A DNA stretch of 64,000 bases from Acidobacteriota bacterium (GTDB lineage Bacteria; Acidobacteriota; Thermoanaerobaculia; Gp7-AA8). The number at the start of each line of letters is the position of its first letter. Position 1 is the stretch's first letter. The notes under the pieces are model-generated. The model searched no databases and was not told where the DNA came from. It worked only from the letters and a program-made list of their open reading frames with translations. Positions 24,329 to 33,135 of this stretch are shown here, piece by piece. The stretch covers positions 57,773 to 121,772 of the forward strand of contig JAFATB010000010.1 of the NCBI GenBank assembly GCA_019244185.1, in the 5' to 3' direction. Position numbers and translations under genes: made by a program.

Positions 24329-26863
24329 TTACTCGCTCTTGATGGCGCTGGCGATGTGAATGCCGCGCGCGAGCCGCGCGGGAACGAGGCCGGCGACCGC
24401 GGACGCGGCGAGCGTGACGCCGAGCGAGGCAGCGATGAGCGCCGCCGGGGTGTGGAAGTCGATCGTCCAGCCGAACGACTGTTTGTTGATCACGTAGATG
24501 AGGATCCACGACAGCGCGTAGCCCATCACGAGTCCCGCGGCGATCGACGCGACGCCGAGGAGCGACGACTCGAGGACGATCATCGTGCGCAGCTCGCGCG
24601 CGGAGAGGCCGCCGACGCGCAGCAGCGCGAGCTCGCGGCGGCGTTCCAGGATCAATGCGGAGAGCGTGTTCACGATGCCGAGCACGGCGACGATGATGGC
24701 CACGCCGAGGAGCGCGTACGTGATCAGAAAGGTCTGGTCGAAGATCTTCATCACCTCGCCGCGGATTTCGGCATTGGTGACGACGAAGGCGTGGTAGCGC
24801 GGCGCGAAGTCGCGTTCGAGCGCGCGGCGGGCGGCGGTGCGGTCGGCGCCCGGTTTCAGATAGACGACGATGGTGTTGATGGCGTCGTCGTGAAACGTGC
24901 GCACGAACAGCGCGCGGTCCATGACCACGACGCCGCGGTCGTTCGAGTAGTCGCGGTAGATGCCGGCGATCGGAAAGTGCGTCGCGCCGAGCACGAAGTC
25001 GTCGCCGAGGTTTTTGTCGAACTTCAGCGCGAAGCTCTCGGAGACGACGACGCCGTGTATGCGGATCGCGTTCGTCAGCGCGGCGCTCGCGGAGCGCGGC
25101 GCGATCATCGGAAGATCGCCGAACTTCGCCGCGACGTCGAAGTCGCCGCTGCCGACGGAGACGATCGTGTCGCGATAGAGCACGTCCTTGCCGCGCACGC
25201 GGTCGATCGCGGCGACGAACGGCAGATGCGCGGCGGCGTCCGCGGCGTTCGCGGGAAAGAGGGCGGTGCCGGCGTTGGTGAGGCCGCGCGCGGGGCGCAG
25301 CCAGAGATCGGAGCTGACGGTCTGGTCCACCCAGATGCGCACGGTCTCGCGGAAGCTGCCGACCATCAGCGCGACCGCGACCATCATGCCCGTCGCCAGC
25401 GCGAGCGCGGCACTGGCGATGGACGTGCGGCGCAGGGACGCGGGGAGCGACTTGGCGGCGAGCGTGCCGATGAGGCCGAACGCGCGCGCGAGGAGCGGCG
25501 CGAGGAGCCGCGACGTGGCGCGCACGATGGCCGGCGCGAGCAGCGAGAAGCCGGCCACGACGAGCAGCACCGCGACGTAGCCGGCAACGGCGATGCCGTC
25601 GATCGGCGGCAGGCGCGAGACGAGCGCGCCGGCGACGAAGCAGACGATCGCCAGCGCGACGAGCAGGCGCGGATGCGCCACGCGCTGCTGCAGCCCGGGA
25701 CGGATCATCGCGTTCGGCGGCACGCGCGCCGCTTCGAGCGCGGGCTGCAGCGCGGAGAGCAGCGAGAGCAGCATGCCGACCGCGACGCCGATCGCCACGA
25801 CGCCCGGCGTCAGCGCGATCGCATCGGGACGCGAGGTCACATACAGCGTGTTGATCGTGCGTCCCACCGCGGCGAGGATGCCGCTCGCGAGGAGGCTCCC
25901 GAGTGCGATCCCGAGCGCGGAGCCGAGCGCCCCGAAGAGCAGGCCTTCCGCGACGAACGCCGCGAAGATCTGTCGCGGCGCGGCGCCGAGCGTCTTCAGC
26001 ACGCCGACGTCGCGGCGGCGGCGCAGGATCGAGATGAGCACGGTGTTGTAGACGAGGAACATGCCGACGAGCAGCGCCACGCCGGCGAGCGCGAAGAGGT
26101 TCACGCGGAACGCGCGCAGCATCTTCTCGACGCGCTCGTTGCGCCGCGACGGCCGCTCGATGCGCGTGCCCGGCGGCAGCGCGAGGTCGCGCAGCGAGAC
26201 GCCGTCGGGCACGAGCAGGTCGACGCGCGAGACCTTGCCCGCGAGACCGAAGTTCCGCTGCGCGACGGCGATGTCACAGATGGCGATGCTGCCGTTGAAC
26301 GCGGTCGCGGGGCCCTGCGCCTCGAGCAGTCCGCGCACGACGAGCGTTCTGCGATGGCCGAGCAGATTGAGCGTGACCGGGCTGCCGATGCCGAGCCGAT
26401 GCTCGCGCGCGAACGGCGCGGGGAGGATCAGCGCGTCGGGCGCGAAGAGGCCGAGGTAGTTGCCGAGCGTTTCGTGCTCGTGGCCGGTCTCGATCTTCGC
26501 GTATCTGTAATCGCGGAAATGCAGGTCGCTGAAGAGATCGACGGCGAGCACGCGGATCGGCAGTTCCTCCGGCTCGAGCACGCCTTCGATGTCGATGACC
26601 GGCGCGAAGCGCACGCCGCGCGGCCACAGCGGCTGCAGGCGCAGCAGCACGCGCTCGTCGAGCGGCGCGACGTCGGGCACGAGCTGGTAATTGGCGCGGC
26701 CGGCGACGGCGTCGACCGACTCGCGGAACGCGCGCAGCGCGCTCTGATTTGCGAGCTGAATCGCGACGACGACCGCGACGCCGACGGCGATGCCGAGGAC
26801 GGTGAGCGAGGTGCGGATCTTCTCGCGCGCGATGGGGCGGAGGACGAGCGCGCGCAGGATCAT
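24329..26863 (-). CDS. FtsX-family ABC transporter permease
   Basis: An 844-residue permease with two FtsX/MacB-type halves. An N-terminal helix (TSLTVLGIAVGVAVVVAIQL) precedes a large periplasmic domain, then three helices (ALAGVALLVGMFLVYNTVLI and following). A second half follows: a central membrane block, another periplasmic domain and a final helix set ending in AGLVPARLARGIHIASAI. This double architecture occurs in exporters of the LolCDE/YbbP kind, which handle lipoproteins, lipids or peptides rather than importing solutes. ATG 26863 overlaps the ATPase stop (ATGA). The cargo cannot be assigned, but the upstream secreted HEFGH protein is a neighbour. Confidence 0.9.
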   Translation of the reverse strand: MILRALVLRPIAREKIRTSLTVLGIAVGVAVVVAIQLANQSALRAFRESVDAVAGRANYQLVPDVAPLDERVLLRLQPLWPRGVRFAPVIDIEGVLEPEELPIRVLAVDLFSDLHFRDYRYAKIETGHEHETLGNYLGLFAPDALILPAPFAREHRLGIGSPVTLNLLGHRRTLVVRGLLEAQGPATAFNGSIAICDIAVAQRNFGLAGKVSRVDLLVPDGVSLRDLALPPGTRIERPSRRNERVEKMLRAFRVNLFALAGVALLVGMFLVYNTVLISILRRRRDVGVLKTLGAAPRQIFAAFVAEGLLFGALGSALGIALGSLLASGILAAVGRTINTLYVTSRPDAIALTPGVVAIGVAVGMLLSLLSALQPALEAARVPPNAMIRPGLQQRVAHPRLLVALAIVCFVAGALVSRLPPIDGIAVAGYVAVLLVVAGFSLLAPAIVRATSRLLAPLLARAFGLIGTLAAKSLPASLRRTSIASAALALATGMMVAVALMVGSFRETVRIWVDQTVSSDLWLRPARGLTNAGTALFPANAADAAAHLPFVAAIDRVRGKDVLYRDTIVSVGSGDFDVAAKFGDLPMIAPRSASAALTNAIRIHGVVVSESFALKFDKNLGDDFVLGATHFPIAGIYRDYSNDRGVVVMDRALFVRTFHDDAINTIVVYLKPGADRTAARRALERDFAPRYHAFVVTNAEIRGEVMKIFDQTFLITYALLGVAIIVAVLGIVNTLSALILERRRELALLRVGGLSARELRTMIVLESSLLGVASIAAGLVMGYALSWILIYVINKQSFGWTIDFHTPAALIAASLGVTLAASAVAGLVPARLARGIHIASAIKSE

Positions 26864-27534
26864 CGTCGTGCGCGTCCGTCCGCGACTTCGATGATGTAGT
26901 CGCCGTACGAGGCCGCGCGCTCGGAGTGCGTGGCCATCACGATCGTCGGACGCAGCGACGCATGCAGCTCGCGCAGCAGCTCGAGGATGACGAGGCCGTT
27001 CTTCGAGTCGAGGTTGCCGGTCGGCTCGTCGGCGAGGAGCAGCGGCGGGCGGTGCACGATCGCGCGGCCGATGGCGACGCGCTGCATCTCGCCGCCGGAG
27101 AGCTCGTTCGGAAAGTGACGCGCGCGTGGCTCGAGGCCGACGCGCGCGAGCACTTCGCGCACGCGTTCCGCGATCTCGCGTTTCGGGCGGCGCGCGAGCG
27201 ACAAGGGAAACGCGACATTCTCGAAGACGTTGAGCGTCGGGATGAGATTGAAGAACTGGAAGACGAAGCCGATCGACGTGCGGCGCAGCTCCGTGAGCCG
27301 TGCCTCGTCGAGCGCGGAGGTTTCGACGTCGCCGAGAAACACCGCGCCGCGCGTGGGGCGATCGACGGCGCCGATGAGCTGCAGCAGCGTCGACTTGCCG
27401 CTGCCCGACGCGCCGACGAGCACCGCGAAGTCGCCTGACGCGATGTCGAGCGAGACGTCGTCGAGCACGTGCACGGCGCCCGACTCGTCGGACGGCGCGT
27501 AGTCGTGGCTGACGGACTCGAGACGGACGCGCAT
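26860..27534 (-). CDS. LolD-type ABC transporter ATPase
   Basis: A 224-residue nucleotide-binding subunit. It has Walker [11 protein letters not shown]-loop [13 protein letters not shown], signature LSGGEMQR, Walker B LLLADEP and the H-loop histidine in ATHSERA. The subfamily signature ([20 protein letters not shown]) is that of the LolD/MacB/FtsE group that pairs with FtsX-type permeases. It is encoded directly before, and overlapping, the permease gene. TACAAT lies 9 bp upstream of ATG 27534. Confidence 0.95.
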   Translation of the reverse strand: MRVRLESVSHDYAPSDESGAVHVLDDVSLDIASGDFAVLVGASGSGKSTLLQLIGAVDRPTRGAVFLGDVETSALDEARLTELRRTSIGFVFQFFNLIPTLNVFENVAFPLSLARRPKREIAERVREVLARVGLEPRARHFPNELSGGEMQRVAIGRAIVHRPPLLLADEPTGNLDSKNGLVILELLRELHASLRPTIVMATHSERAASYGDYIIEVADGRARR

Positions 27535-27543
27535 CGCGCCGCG

Positions 27544-27549
27544 ATTGTA
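27544..27549 (-). promoter_or_regulatory. -10-like TACAAT before the LolD-type ATPase
   Basis: TACAAT on the minus strand followed by CGCGGCGCG and the ATG at 27534, a 9-bp gap. Transcription would begin at or within a few bases of the start codon. Confidence 0.45.
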
Positions 27550-27581
27550 CGAGCACGCGGCACGAGACTCGGCGTCGGACG

Positions 27582-29615
27582 TTACTTCCGGACCGCGCGG
27601 TGCCTCGGGTGCTCCGGCTCGAAGTCGGTGAGGATCGTCGCGCGGCTGCCGGTGGCGTGTTGGAAGCGCACGCGCAGCAGATCGGCGTAATGCTGCATCG
27701 CGCCGATGTCGTCTTCGCTCGGCGGCTGCGACGGCTCGTAGACGAGCACGAACAGCACGCGGAAGACGTGCGGCGCTTCCGGATACGCGGGCGTGCGCGG
27801 GCCCATGCGCTCGATGACGTTCGCGATCGTCAGATCGTTGCGCGTCGCGCTGAACGTGAAGTCGGGCGGCATCTCGCTCACGTCCATCGGCAGGTCGGTG
27901 AGGTAGAAGAACGGCGGCACTTCGTCGGGGGACGCGAGTCCCATGAGATAGAGCGAGAGCCAGCTGTAGCCGACGTCGGCGTCTTCCGGCTGCGTGGTGA
28001 ACGTGCCGTCGTGGTTGTCGAAGAAGACGCCCGCGCCCATCGGATCGTTGTCGTACGAGGTCGCGTAGTTGAACGCCGCGGGCGAGTTGAGCGTGGGGCT
28101 CGGATGGCCGCCGCGGAGCGTGATCGCGTCCTGCGGTTTGCCGGGAGCGTTCGTGTGTCCCACGTAGAACAGCCAGTGGTGACCGAATTCGTGGAGGAGC
28201 AGAAAGGAGGTGTAGAAGTCGGTGGCGTTCGACGTCTGCAGAATGCGGCCGAGCCCCATCACGGCCGGCGCGCGCGGGAGCTGCGACGACATCGTGGGAT
28301 CGAACGAGATGCCGTCCGCGCCGGGGTTGCCGGGATACGTGGCCGGCGATGCGAAGTCGTTGAGGCTGTCCATGCCCTCGTAGACGGCGACGCCGTCGAT
28401 CGTCGTCGGATCGAGCTGCAGGTCGTCGCGCAGCCGCGTCCAGACTTTCATCGGATCGAGCGGCGAAAGGACGAACGCGTCCTGGATCGGTCCGGAGAAC
28501 GACGACACGCTCGGGGTGTTCGCGAAGTCGGTGCGGATGGAGCGCGAGGGCGCATCGAACGACGCGTGGAACGTCACGGTGTCGTTGCCGGTGTTGCGCG
28601 CGAGGATGAGCGTCAGGTCGCCGGAGAACGCGGTCTCGAAGCGCTTTGCGTCGAGCAGCAGCACGATGTGATTGCCTTCGATGCGTCCATGCAGTGCCTG
28701 TCCCGGCAGGAACGGAATGCTGGCGAGGAATTCGGTCGACGTGAGGCTGCCGGACAGCAAATCGACGGAAAGTCCCTGCGGCATCTGCGCGAGGTCGATC
28801 GCCTGCCGCGTGGTGATGGTCATCTGCAGGACGTTCGAGTGCGCGACGCGGCCGATCTCCACGCGCGTGATGTCGGTCATGCCCGCGGTGGCCTCCGGTG
28901 CGGCGGTGGCGAAGTCGTTCGGAGGGTCCGTGGCGGAAACGCTCGTCGACACCTGCCGCCACGACTCGTTGCCCGACGAGATGACGACGGCGCCGCCGTG
29001 CGTCTGGCCGATGCCGCGATACGAAAAGCGGATGTTGCCGGACTTGAAGAGCACCGCCTGCACGTCGACGCCGCGCGTCGGCTCGTACCAGGTGAACTGC
29101 ACGCGGTCGCTCGATTCCTTCGCGTAGACCTTCGGCGCGAGGAAGCTACCTTCGCCGCGCGGCGTCGTCAGGAGCGGCGCGATCAGCGGCGTCGTCTGCG
29201 CCATGAGGTCCGCGTCGGTGTACTGCACGAACGAGCCGCCGGGCAGCGCGGGCGGCGGCGCGAGGTAGATCGCGAACAGCTGCGAGACGTACAGCGTGTG
29301 CGTGCTCGTGCCGAAGAACGGGAAGTCGAACGCGTGGATGGTGTATGTCGTCGAGCGCGTCGCGGAGCTCAGCGTCAGCTGCGCGCCGCGGTCGTCGTCG
29401 AACTGCAGCGCGGTGGTGTCGGAGCGGAAGGACGAGCTGCCCGTCCGCGTGAACGTGATCGTCTTCCCGGCGAGATTGAACGGCCTGCCGTGGGCGGGCG
29501 CGATGTCGTCGTCCGCGGGCACGAGGTAGATCCCACGTTGCAGGCTCACGGCGGCGGAAGCCGCGGGCGCGGCCAGCACGGCGAGCAGCAGGAGTGCGAC
29601 GCTGAGCGGCTTCAT
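27582..29615 (-). CDS. Secreted HEFGH metalloprotease-like protein
   Basis: A 677-residue exported protein (signal peptide LSVALLLLAVLAAPAASA). The middle is beta-rich and domain-free to the eye. Around residue 480 lies LLLHEFGHHWLFYVGH, a zinc-binding HExxH, in a context resembling gluzincin or metzincin-like hydrolases; a third zinc ligand cannot be fixed by inspection. The protein ends HPRHRAVRK, and the last residues RHRAVR recur at the end of another secreted protein in this window (35347-36759). Start ATG 29615 is set by the signal peptide. The protease function is plausible but unproven. Confidence 0.75.
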   Translation of the reverse strand: MKPLSVALLLLAVLAAPAASAAVSLQRGIYLVPADDDIAPAHGRPFNLAGKTITFTRTGSSSFRSDTTALQFDDDRGAQLTLSSATRSTTYTIHAFDFPFFGTSTHTLYVSQLFAIYLAPPPALPGGSFVQYTDADLMAQTTPLIAPLLTTPRGEGSFLAPKVYAKESSDRVQFTWYEPTRGVDVQAVLFKSGNIRFSYRGIGQTHGGAVVISSGNESWRQVSTSVSATDPPNDFATAAPEATAGMTDITRVEIGRVAHSNVLQMTITTRQAIDLAQMPQGLSVDLLSGSLTSTEFLASIPFLPGQALHGRIEGNHIVLLLDAKRFETAFSGDLTLILARNTGNDTVTFHASFDAPSRSIRTDFANTPSVSSFSGPIQDAFVLSPLDPMKVWTRLRDDLQLDPTTIDGVAVYEGMDSLNDFASPATYPGNPGADGISFDPTMSSQLPRAPAVMGLGRILQTSNATDFYTSFLLLHEFGHHWLFYVGHTNAPGKPQDAITLRGGHPSPTLNSPAAFNYATSYDNDPMGAGVFFDNHDGTFTTQPEDADVGYSWLSLYLMGLASPDEVPPFFYLTDLPMDVSEMPPDFTFSATRNDLTIANVIERMGPRTPAYPEAPHVFRVLFVLVYEPSQPPSEDDIGAMQHYADLLRVRFQHATGSRATILTDFEPEHPRHRAVRK

Positions 29616-29741
29616 GCTGCCGAGTCTCGCGCCGTCCCGCGCCTCCGCGCGCGAACAAATCGTGACAGTGCGGGGCGAGGTGGCAACCGTTCTGCACTCT
29701 CCGCACAGTGATATTGTCCGCGTCGAAACAGGAGGACCCCA

Positions 29742-30026
29742 ATGGACGAGACCAGCAATCCCACTGGAGCCACTGAAGACGGCGGCGGCACGGGGCGTTT
29801 CGGACGGGCGAAGGAATTCGTCGGCTCGCAGTACGAGGCGGCGTCCGGCGCCGTGCGCGACGGTTACAACAACATGCGCGAGCGGGTCGAAGACGTCGAC
29901 TTCGGCGCGGTCACGGATCAGGTGCGCACCTACGTCCGGTCGAATCCCGGCAAGGCGTTGCTGATCTCCGTGGGCGTCGGATTCCTGATCGGGCTTCTGC
30001 TCCGCCGCGACGACGACGAGGAGTAG
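29742..30026 (+). CDS. Small ElaB/YqjD-like tail-anchored membrane protein
   Basis: A 94-residue protein with a charged, helical N-terminal part and a C-terminal membrane anchor (NPGKALLISVGVGFLIGLLL) followed by RRDDDEE. The layout, including NPGKALL just before the helix, resembles ElaB/YqjD/DUF883 proteins, which tether ribosomes or stress factors to the inner membrane in E. coli. A strong AGGAGG lies before ATG 29742. It sits 3 bp before the next small membrane-protein gene. Confidence 0.7.
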   Translation: MDETSNPTGATEDGGGTGRFGRAKEFVGSQYEAASGAVRDGYNNMRERVEDVDFGAVTDQVRTYVRSNPGKALLISVGVGFLIGLLLRRDDDEE

Positions 30027-30029
30027 CGT

Positions 30030-30329
30030 ATGCCTAACGGTTTTCCCGGCGGCGACGCGCTGCGCGATCAGGCCGCGGCGCTGGGACAGAAGGTCGTCGA
30101 GAACGGCCCGGATGCGATCTTCGACGAGATCGAGAACCTGCTGCCGGAAGAGTGGCGCGAGCACGTGCGGACGTTCCCGCTCGTGGCGGTCACGCTCGGC
30201 GTCGGCATCGGCCTCTGGCTCGGCATGCGGAAGAGCGACGAGGTGCTCGCTGCCGGCACGTCGCTGATCTCCGCGGCGGCGATGGCGAACGTCTCGCAGG
30301 TCATCGATAAGATGAAGGGCGGCGGCTGA
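30030..30329 (+). CDS. Small membrane protein of unknown function
   Basis: A 99-residue protein I do not recognise. It has an acidic, helical N-terminal half (DEIENLLPEEWREHVRTFP) and one membrane segment (LVAVTLGVGIGLWLGM), then a short C-terminal helix. It is co-oriented with, and 3 bp from, the ElaB-like gene, so the two products probably act together in the membrane. GGAG precedes ATG 30030. Confidence 0.65.
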   Translation: MPNGFPGGDALRDQAAALGQKVVENGPDAIFDEIENLLPEEWREHVRTFPLVAVTLGVGIGLWLGMRKSDEVLAAGTSLISAAAMANVSQVIDKMKGGG

Positions 30330-30336
30330 CGCGTGG

Positions 30337-30342
30337 CATAAT
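30337..30342 (+). promoter_or_regulatory. -10-like CATAAT before the SprT-like gene
   Basis: CATAAT lies 7 bp before ATG 30350, followed by a CGGCGCG stretch similar to that after TAGAAT at 33124. No Shine-Dalgarno sequence is present, which is consistent with a leaderless transcript. Confidence 0.4.
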
Positions 30343-30349
30343 CGGCGCG

Positions 30350-30820
30350 ATGCCCGCGAAGGCCGCGCCCCGCATCCCGCTCCCGGTCGCCGAAGCCACG
30401 TACCACCATCTCGAGTCGCTCGCGGCGGACGTGCATCGCACGTATTTTTTCAAGTATCCGCCGCTGCCCGTGCGCTGGGGCCAGCAGATCTCGCGCAAGA
30501 AGCGCCGCAGCATCCGCCTCGGCTCCTACAATCACCTGACGGCCGAGGTGCGCATCCATCCGATCCTGAACACGCCGCAGGTGCCTGCGTTCTTCATCCA
30601 GTCGATCATCTACCACGAGTACCTGCACCACGTCCTCGGCGCGCGCCACAACCGCCGCTTCCACCAGTACGAGCGCGCGTTCCGCTACCACCGCGAGTCG
30701 CAGGAGTGGATCCGCCGCAATCTGTTCCTGCTGCTGGGACGCAAGCGCAGCGAGATGCCGAGCCGCCGTCTCGCACCGGCCGCGCCCGTCGCGCAGCCGG
30801 TGCAGTTCGCACTCTTCTAG
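30350..30820 (+). CDS. SprT-like zinc metallopeptidase-domain protein
   Basis: A 156-residue small cytosolic protein with the zinc motif YHEYLHHVLG and a following FHQYERAFRYH, as in SprT-like/M48-like minimal metallopeptidase domains. The middle region SIRLGSYNHLTAEVRIHPIL is the beta-strand pair that precedes the zinc helix in SprT proteins. Function (protease or zinc protein) is unproven. Its TAG and that of the convergent Deg protease overlap in a shared CTAG. Confidence 0.75.
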   Translation: MPAKAAPRIPLPVAEATYHHLESLAADVHRTYFFKYPPLPVRWGQQISRKKRRSIRLGSYNHLTAEVRIHPILNTPQVPAFFIQSIIYHEYLHHVLGARHNRRFHQYERAFRYHRESQEWIRRNLFLLLGRKRSEMPSRRLAPAAPVAQPVQFALF

Positions 30821-32190
30821 ACGCCCATCGGGAACGTGAGGTTGTAGACGTAGCGTCCGCGCGCGACGGAGAGCACGATCGACGACCGCTCCGCGCCGCG
30901 GATCAGCTCAGCGTTCAACTCCTTTGTCGACGACACTTCCACGCCGTTCACGCCGACGACGACGTCGCCCTGGGCGAGACCGATCTTGTCCGCGCGCGAA
31001 CCGCTCACGACGTCGGAGATCACCGCGGACCGCTGCTCGTCGACGACGCGCAGTCCGGCGATCTCTTCGAGGATGCGCAGTCCGAGACTCGCCGGCGGAT
31101 CGGCGGGCCGCAGCTGCACGGTGCGCGACGAGCCGCCGCGCGCGAGCGTGAGCTCGATCGGCTGACCCGGCGCGAGCGTCGCCGTCGCCGTGGAGAACGC
31201 CTCGCGCGAGTCGACCGCGCGGCCGTTGACGGCCGTGATGACGTCGCCCGCGCGCAAGCCGGCCGACTGCGCCGGCGATCCGGAGAAGACGCGCGCCACG
31301 AGCGCGCCGCGGCCGGTGCTTTGGTTGAGTCGCTTCGCCTCCTCGGGTGTCAGCGTCGCGGTGACGGCGCCGAGCCACGCCGCGTGCACTTCTCCGTACC
31401 GCAGCAAATCCTGAACGACTTTCTTCGCGCGATCCACCGGGATGGCGAACCCGATCCCCTGCGCATTTTGATAAATCGCGACGTTGATCCCGATCACACG
31501 CCCTTCGATGTTGAGCAGCGGACCGCCCGAGTTGCCGGGGTTGATCGAGGCGTCGGTCTGGATGAAATCCGTGAACGTGCGTCCCTGCTCCTGCGACGGC
31601 ACGCTGCGGCCGAGCGCGGAGACGACGCCGGTCGTGACCGAGCCGCTGAGGCCGAACGGATTGCCGACGGCGACGACGGTCTCGCCGATCATCAGATCGC
31701 TGGACGTGCCGACCGGCGCGGGCGTCAGTTTCTTGCTGTCGACGCGCAACACCGCGAGGTCGCTGTCCGGGTCGACGCCGAGGAGCTTCGCCGGGAGCTG
31801 CGTGCCGTCGTTGAGATTGACGGTGATGCGCGACGCGCCTTCGACGACGTGGTTGTTCGTCACGATGATGCCGTCGCTGTTCCAGACGAAGCCCGAACCG
31901 AGCGACTGCGAGGTGTACGCGCGTTCCTGTCCGCTGAAGAAGCCGAACGGGTCGTAGAACGGGTCGGTCGCGCGCCGCCTGATGGTCGCCTCGGTCTGGA
32001 TGTTCACGACCGACGGCAGCACGTTGTGCGCGACGACGACGATCGGCGTGCGCCGCGCCGCGCTCACGTTCGCCGGGATCGGCGCGGCCGGCATCGGGTC
32101 GACGCGCTGCGCCGGCGCGGGCTGCGACTCGCCCGGGCCGCAACTGACGCTGACCAGGAAAAGAAGTGCAATGGTGCGGAGCTTGTCCAT
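30817..32190 (-). CDS. DegP/DegQ-type periplasmic serine protease with two PDZ domains
   Basis: A 457-residue exported trypsin-like protease of the HtrA/Deg family. The catalytic triad is visible: histidine in VTNNHVVEG, aspartate in DPDSDLAVLRV and serine in NPGNSGGPLLN. Two PDZ domains follow (GALVARVFSGSPAQSAGLRA and SDVVSGSRADKIGLAQGD). The signal sequence ends LLFLVSVSCGPG; the cysteine may be lipidated, though the lipobox is imperfect. These enzymes degrade or refold misfolded envelope proteins. The 3' end overlaps the SprT-like gene by 4 bp. Confidence 0.92.
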   Translation of the reverse strand: MDKLRTIALLFLVSVSCGPGESQPAPAQRVDPMPAAPIPANVSAARRTPIVVVAHNVLPSVVNIQTEATIRRRATDPFYDPFGFFSGQERAYTSQSLGSGFVWNSDGIIVTNNHVVEGASRITVNLNDGTQLPAKLLGVDPDSDLAVLRVDSKKLTPAPVGTSSDLMIGETVVAVGNPFGLSGSVTTGVVSALGRSVPSQEQGRTFTDFIQTDASINPGNSGGPLLNIEGRVIGINVAIYQNAQGIGFAIPVDRAKKVVQDLLRYGEVHAAWLGAVTATLTPEEAKRLNQSTGRGALVARVFSGSPAQSAGLRAGDVITAVNGRAVDSREAFSTATATLAPGQPIELTLARGGSSRTVQLRPADPPASLGLRILEEIAGLRVVDEQRSAVISDVVSGSRADKIGLAQGDVVVGVNGVEVSSTKELNAELIRGAERSSIVLSVARGRYVYNLTFPMGV

Positions 32191-32250
32191 CGAGCGCCGA
32201 TTCTTCTACGTTGCGGCCGGCGCCGCAACCTCGTACTCTCGCGTCGTTCC

Positions 32251-33126
32251 ATGCATCTCAAGCTGATCTACAACCCCGCCGCCGGACGCGGCCGCGCGCG
32301 GCGCCGCGTGCGCGAGGTCGAGGAGTACCTCCGCTCGCGGGGCGCGCGCGTCGACTGCGAGCCGAGCACGGGGCCCGACGATCTCGTGCGCATCGCCGCG
32401 GAGAGCTCGCGCGGCGGCATCTACGATCGCGTGGTCATCTGCGGCGGCGACGGCACGCTCAACCTCGCCATCCGCGAGTTCGATCTCGCGAAGGGCACGC
32501 TCGCGCTGATCCCGAGCGGCTCCGGCGACGACTTCGCGCGCGTGGCCGGCATCCCGCGCGAGGTGCGCGGCGCGTGCGACGTCGCGCTCGGCGACCGCAT
32601 CCGCGAAGTCGACGTCGCGCTGGCGAACGACATCCGCTACCTCGGCGTCGCGGGACTCGGGTTCGATTCGGAAGTGGCCGACTTCGCCAATCGTCACGTG
32701 AAGTTCCTCCGCGGATCGGCGGTCTATCTCTACGCGATCCTCCGCGTGCTGCCGCGCTTCACGCCACGGCGCGTGCGCATGCGCACGGAAAGCGGCACGC
32801 GCGACGAGCGGATCATGTTCGCGGCCGTCGGCAACACGCGCCAGTACGGCGGCGGGATCCGCATCACGCCGGACGCTTCGATCGACGACGGCCTGCTCGA
32901 TCTCTGCCTCGTGCGCGAGACCTCGCGCGTGCAGCTCCTCAAGACGCTGCCCCGCGCCTACACCGGCGCGCACGTGAAGAGTCCGTTCGTCGAGACGGGA
33001 CGCGGACGCGCGTTCTCGTTCGACGCCGAGCGTCCGATGGCGGTGTACGCGGACGGCGAGCCGCTCACGCGCACGCCGGTCTCCTTCGCGCTCGCCGAAC
33101 AGAAACTTCGCATCGCCGTGCCGTAG
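32251..33126 (+). CDS. Diacylglycerol kinase-like lipid kinase (YegS/DagK family)
   Basis: A 291-residue soluble enzyme with the diacylglycerol-kinase catalytic domain: LIYNPAAGRGRARRRV at the start, the nucleotide motif VICGGDGTLN, and IPSGSGDDFAR, with the family C-terminal sandwich after it (GLGFDSEVADFANR, GNTRQYGGG). It phosphorylates a lipid hydroxyl with ATP; the substrate could be diacylglycerol, phosphatidylglycerol or a sphingoid base. ATG 32251 matches the family start; the longer upstream frame is antisense to the Deg protease. Confidence 0.88.
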   Translation: MHLKLIYNPAAGRGRARRRVREVEEYLRSRGARVDCEPSTGPDDLVRIAAESSRGGIYDRVVICGGDGTLNLAIREFDLAKGTLALIPSGSGDDFARVAGIPREVRGACDVALGDRIREVDVALANDIRYLGVAGLGFDSEVADFANRHVKFLRGSAVYLYAILRVLPRFTPRRVRMRTESGTRDERIMFAAVGNTRQYGGGIRITPDASIDDGLLDLCLVRETSRVQLLKTLPRAYTGAHVKSPFVETGRGRAFSFDAERPMAVYADGEPLTRTPVSFALAEQKLRIAVP

Positions 33127-33129
33127 AAT
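33124..33129 (+). promoter_or_regulatory. -10-like TAGAAT before the M28 peptidase
   Basis: TAGAAT overlaps the stop codon of the lipid-kinase gene and is followed by CGCGGC and ATG 33136, a 6-bp gap. The same TAGAATCGCGGC string precedes the start at 144. Confidence 0.45.
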
Positions 33130-33135
33130 CGCGGC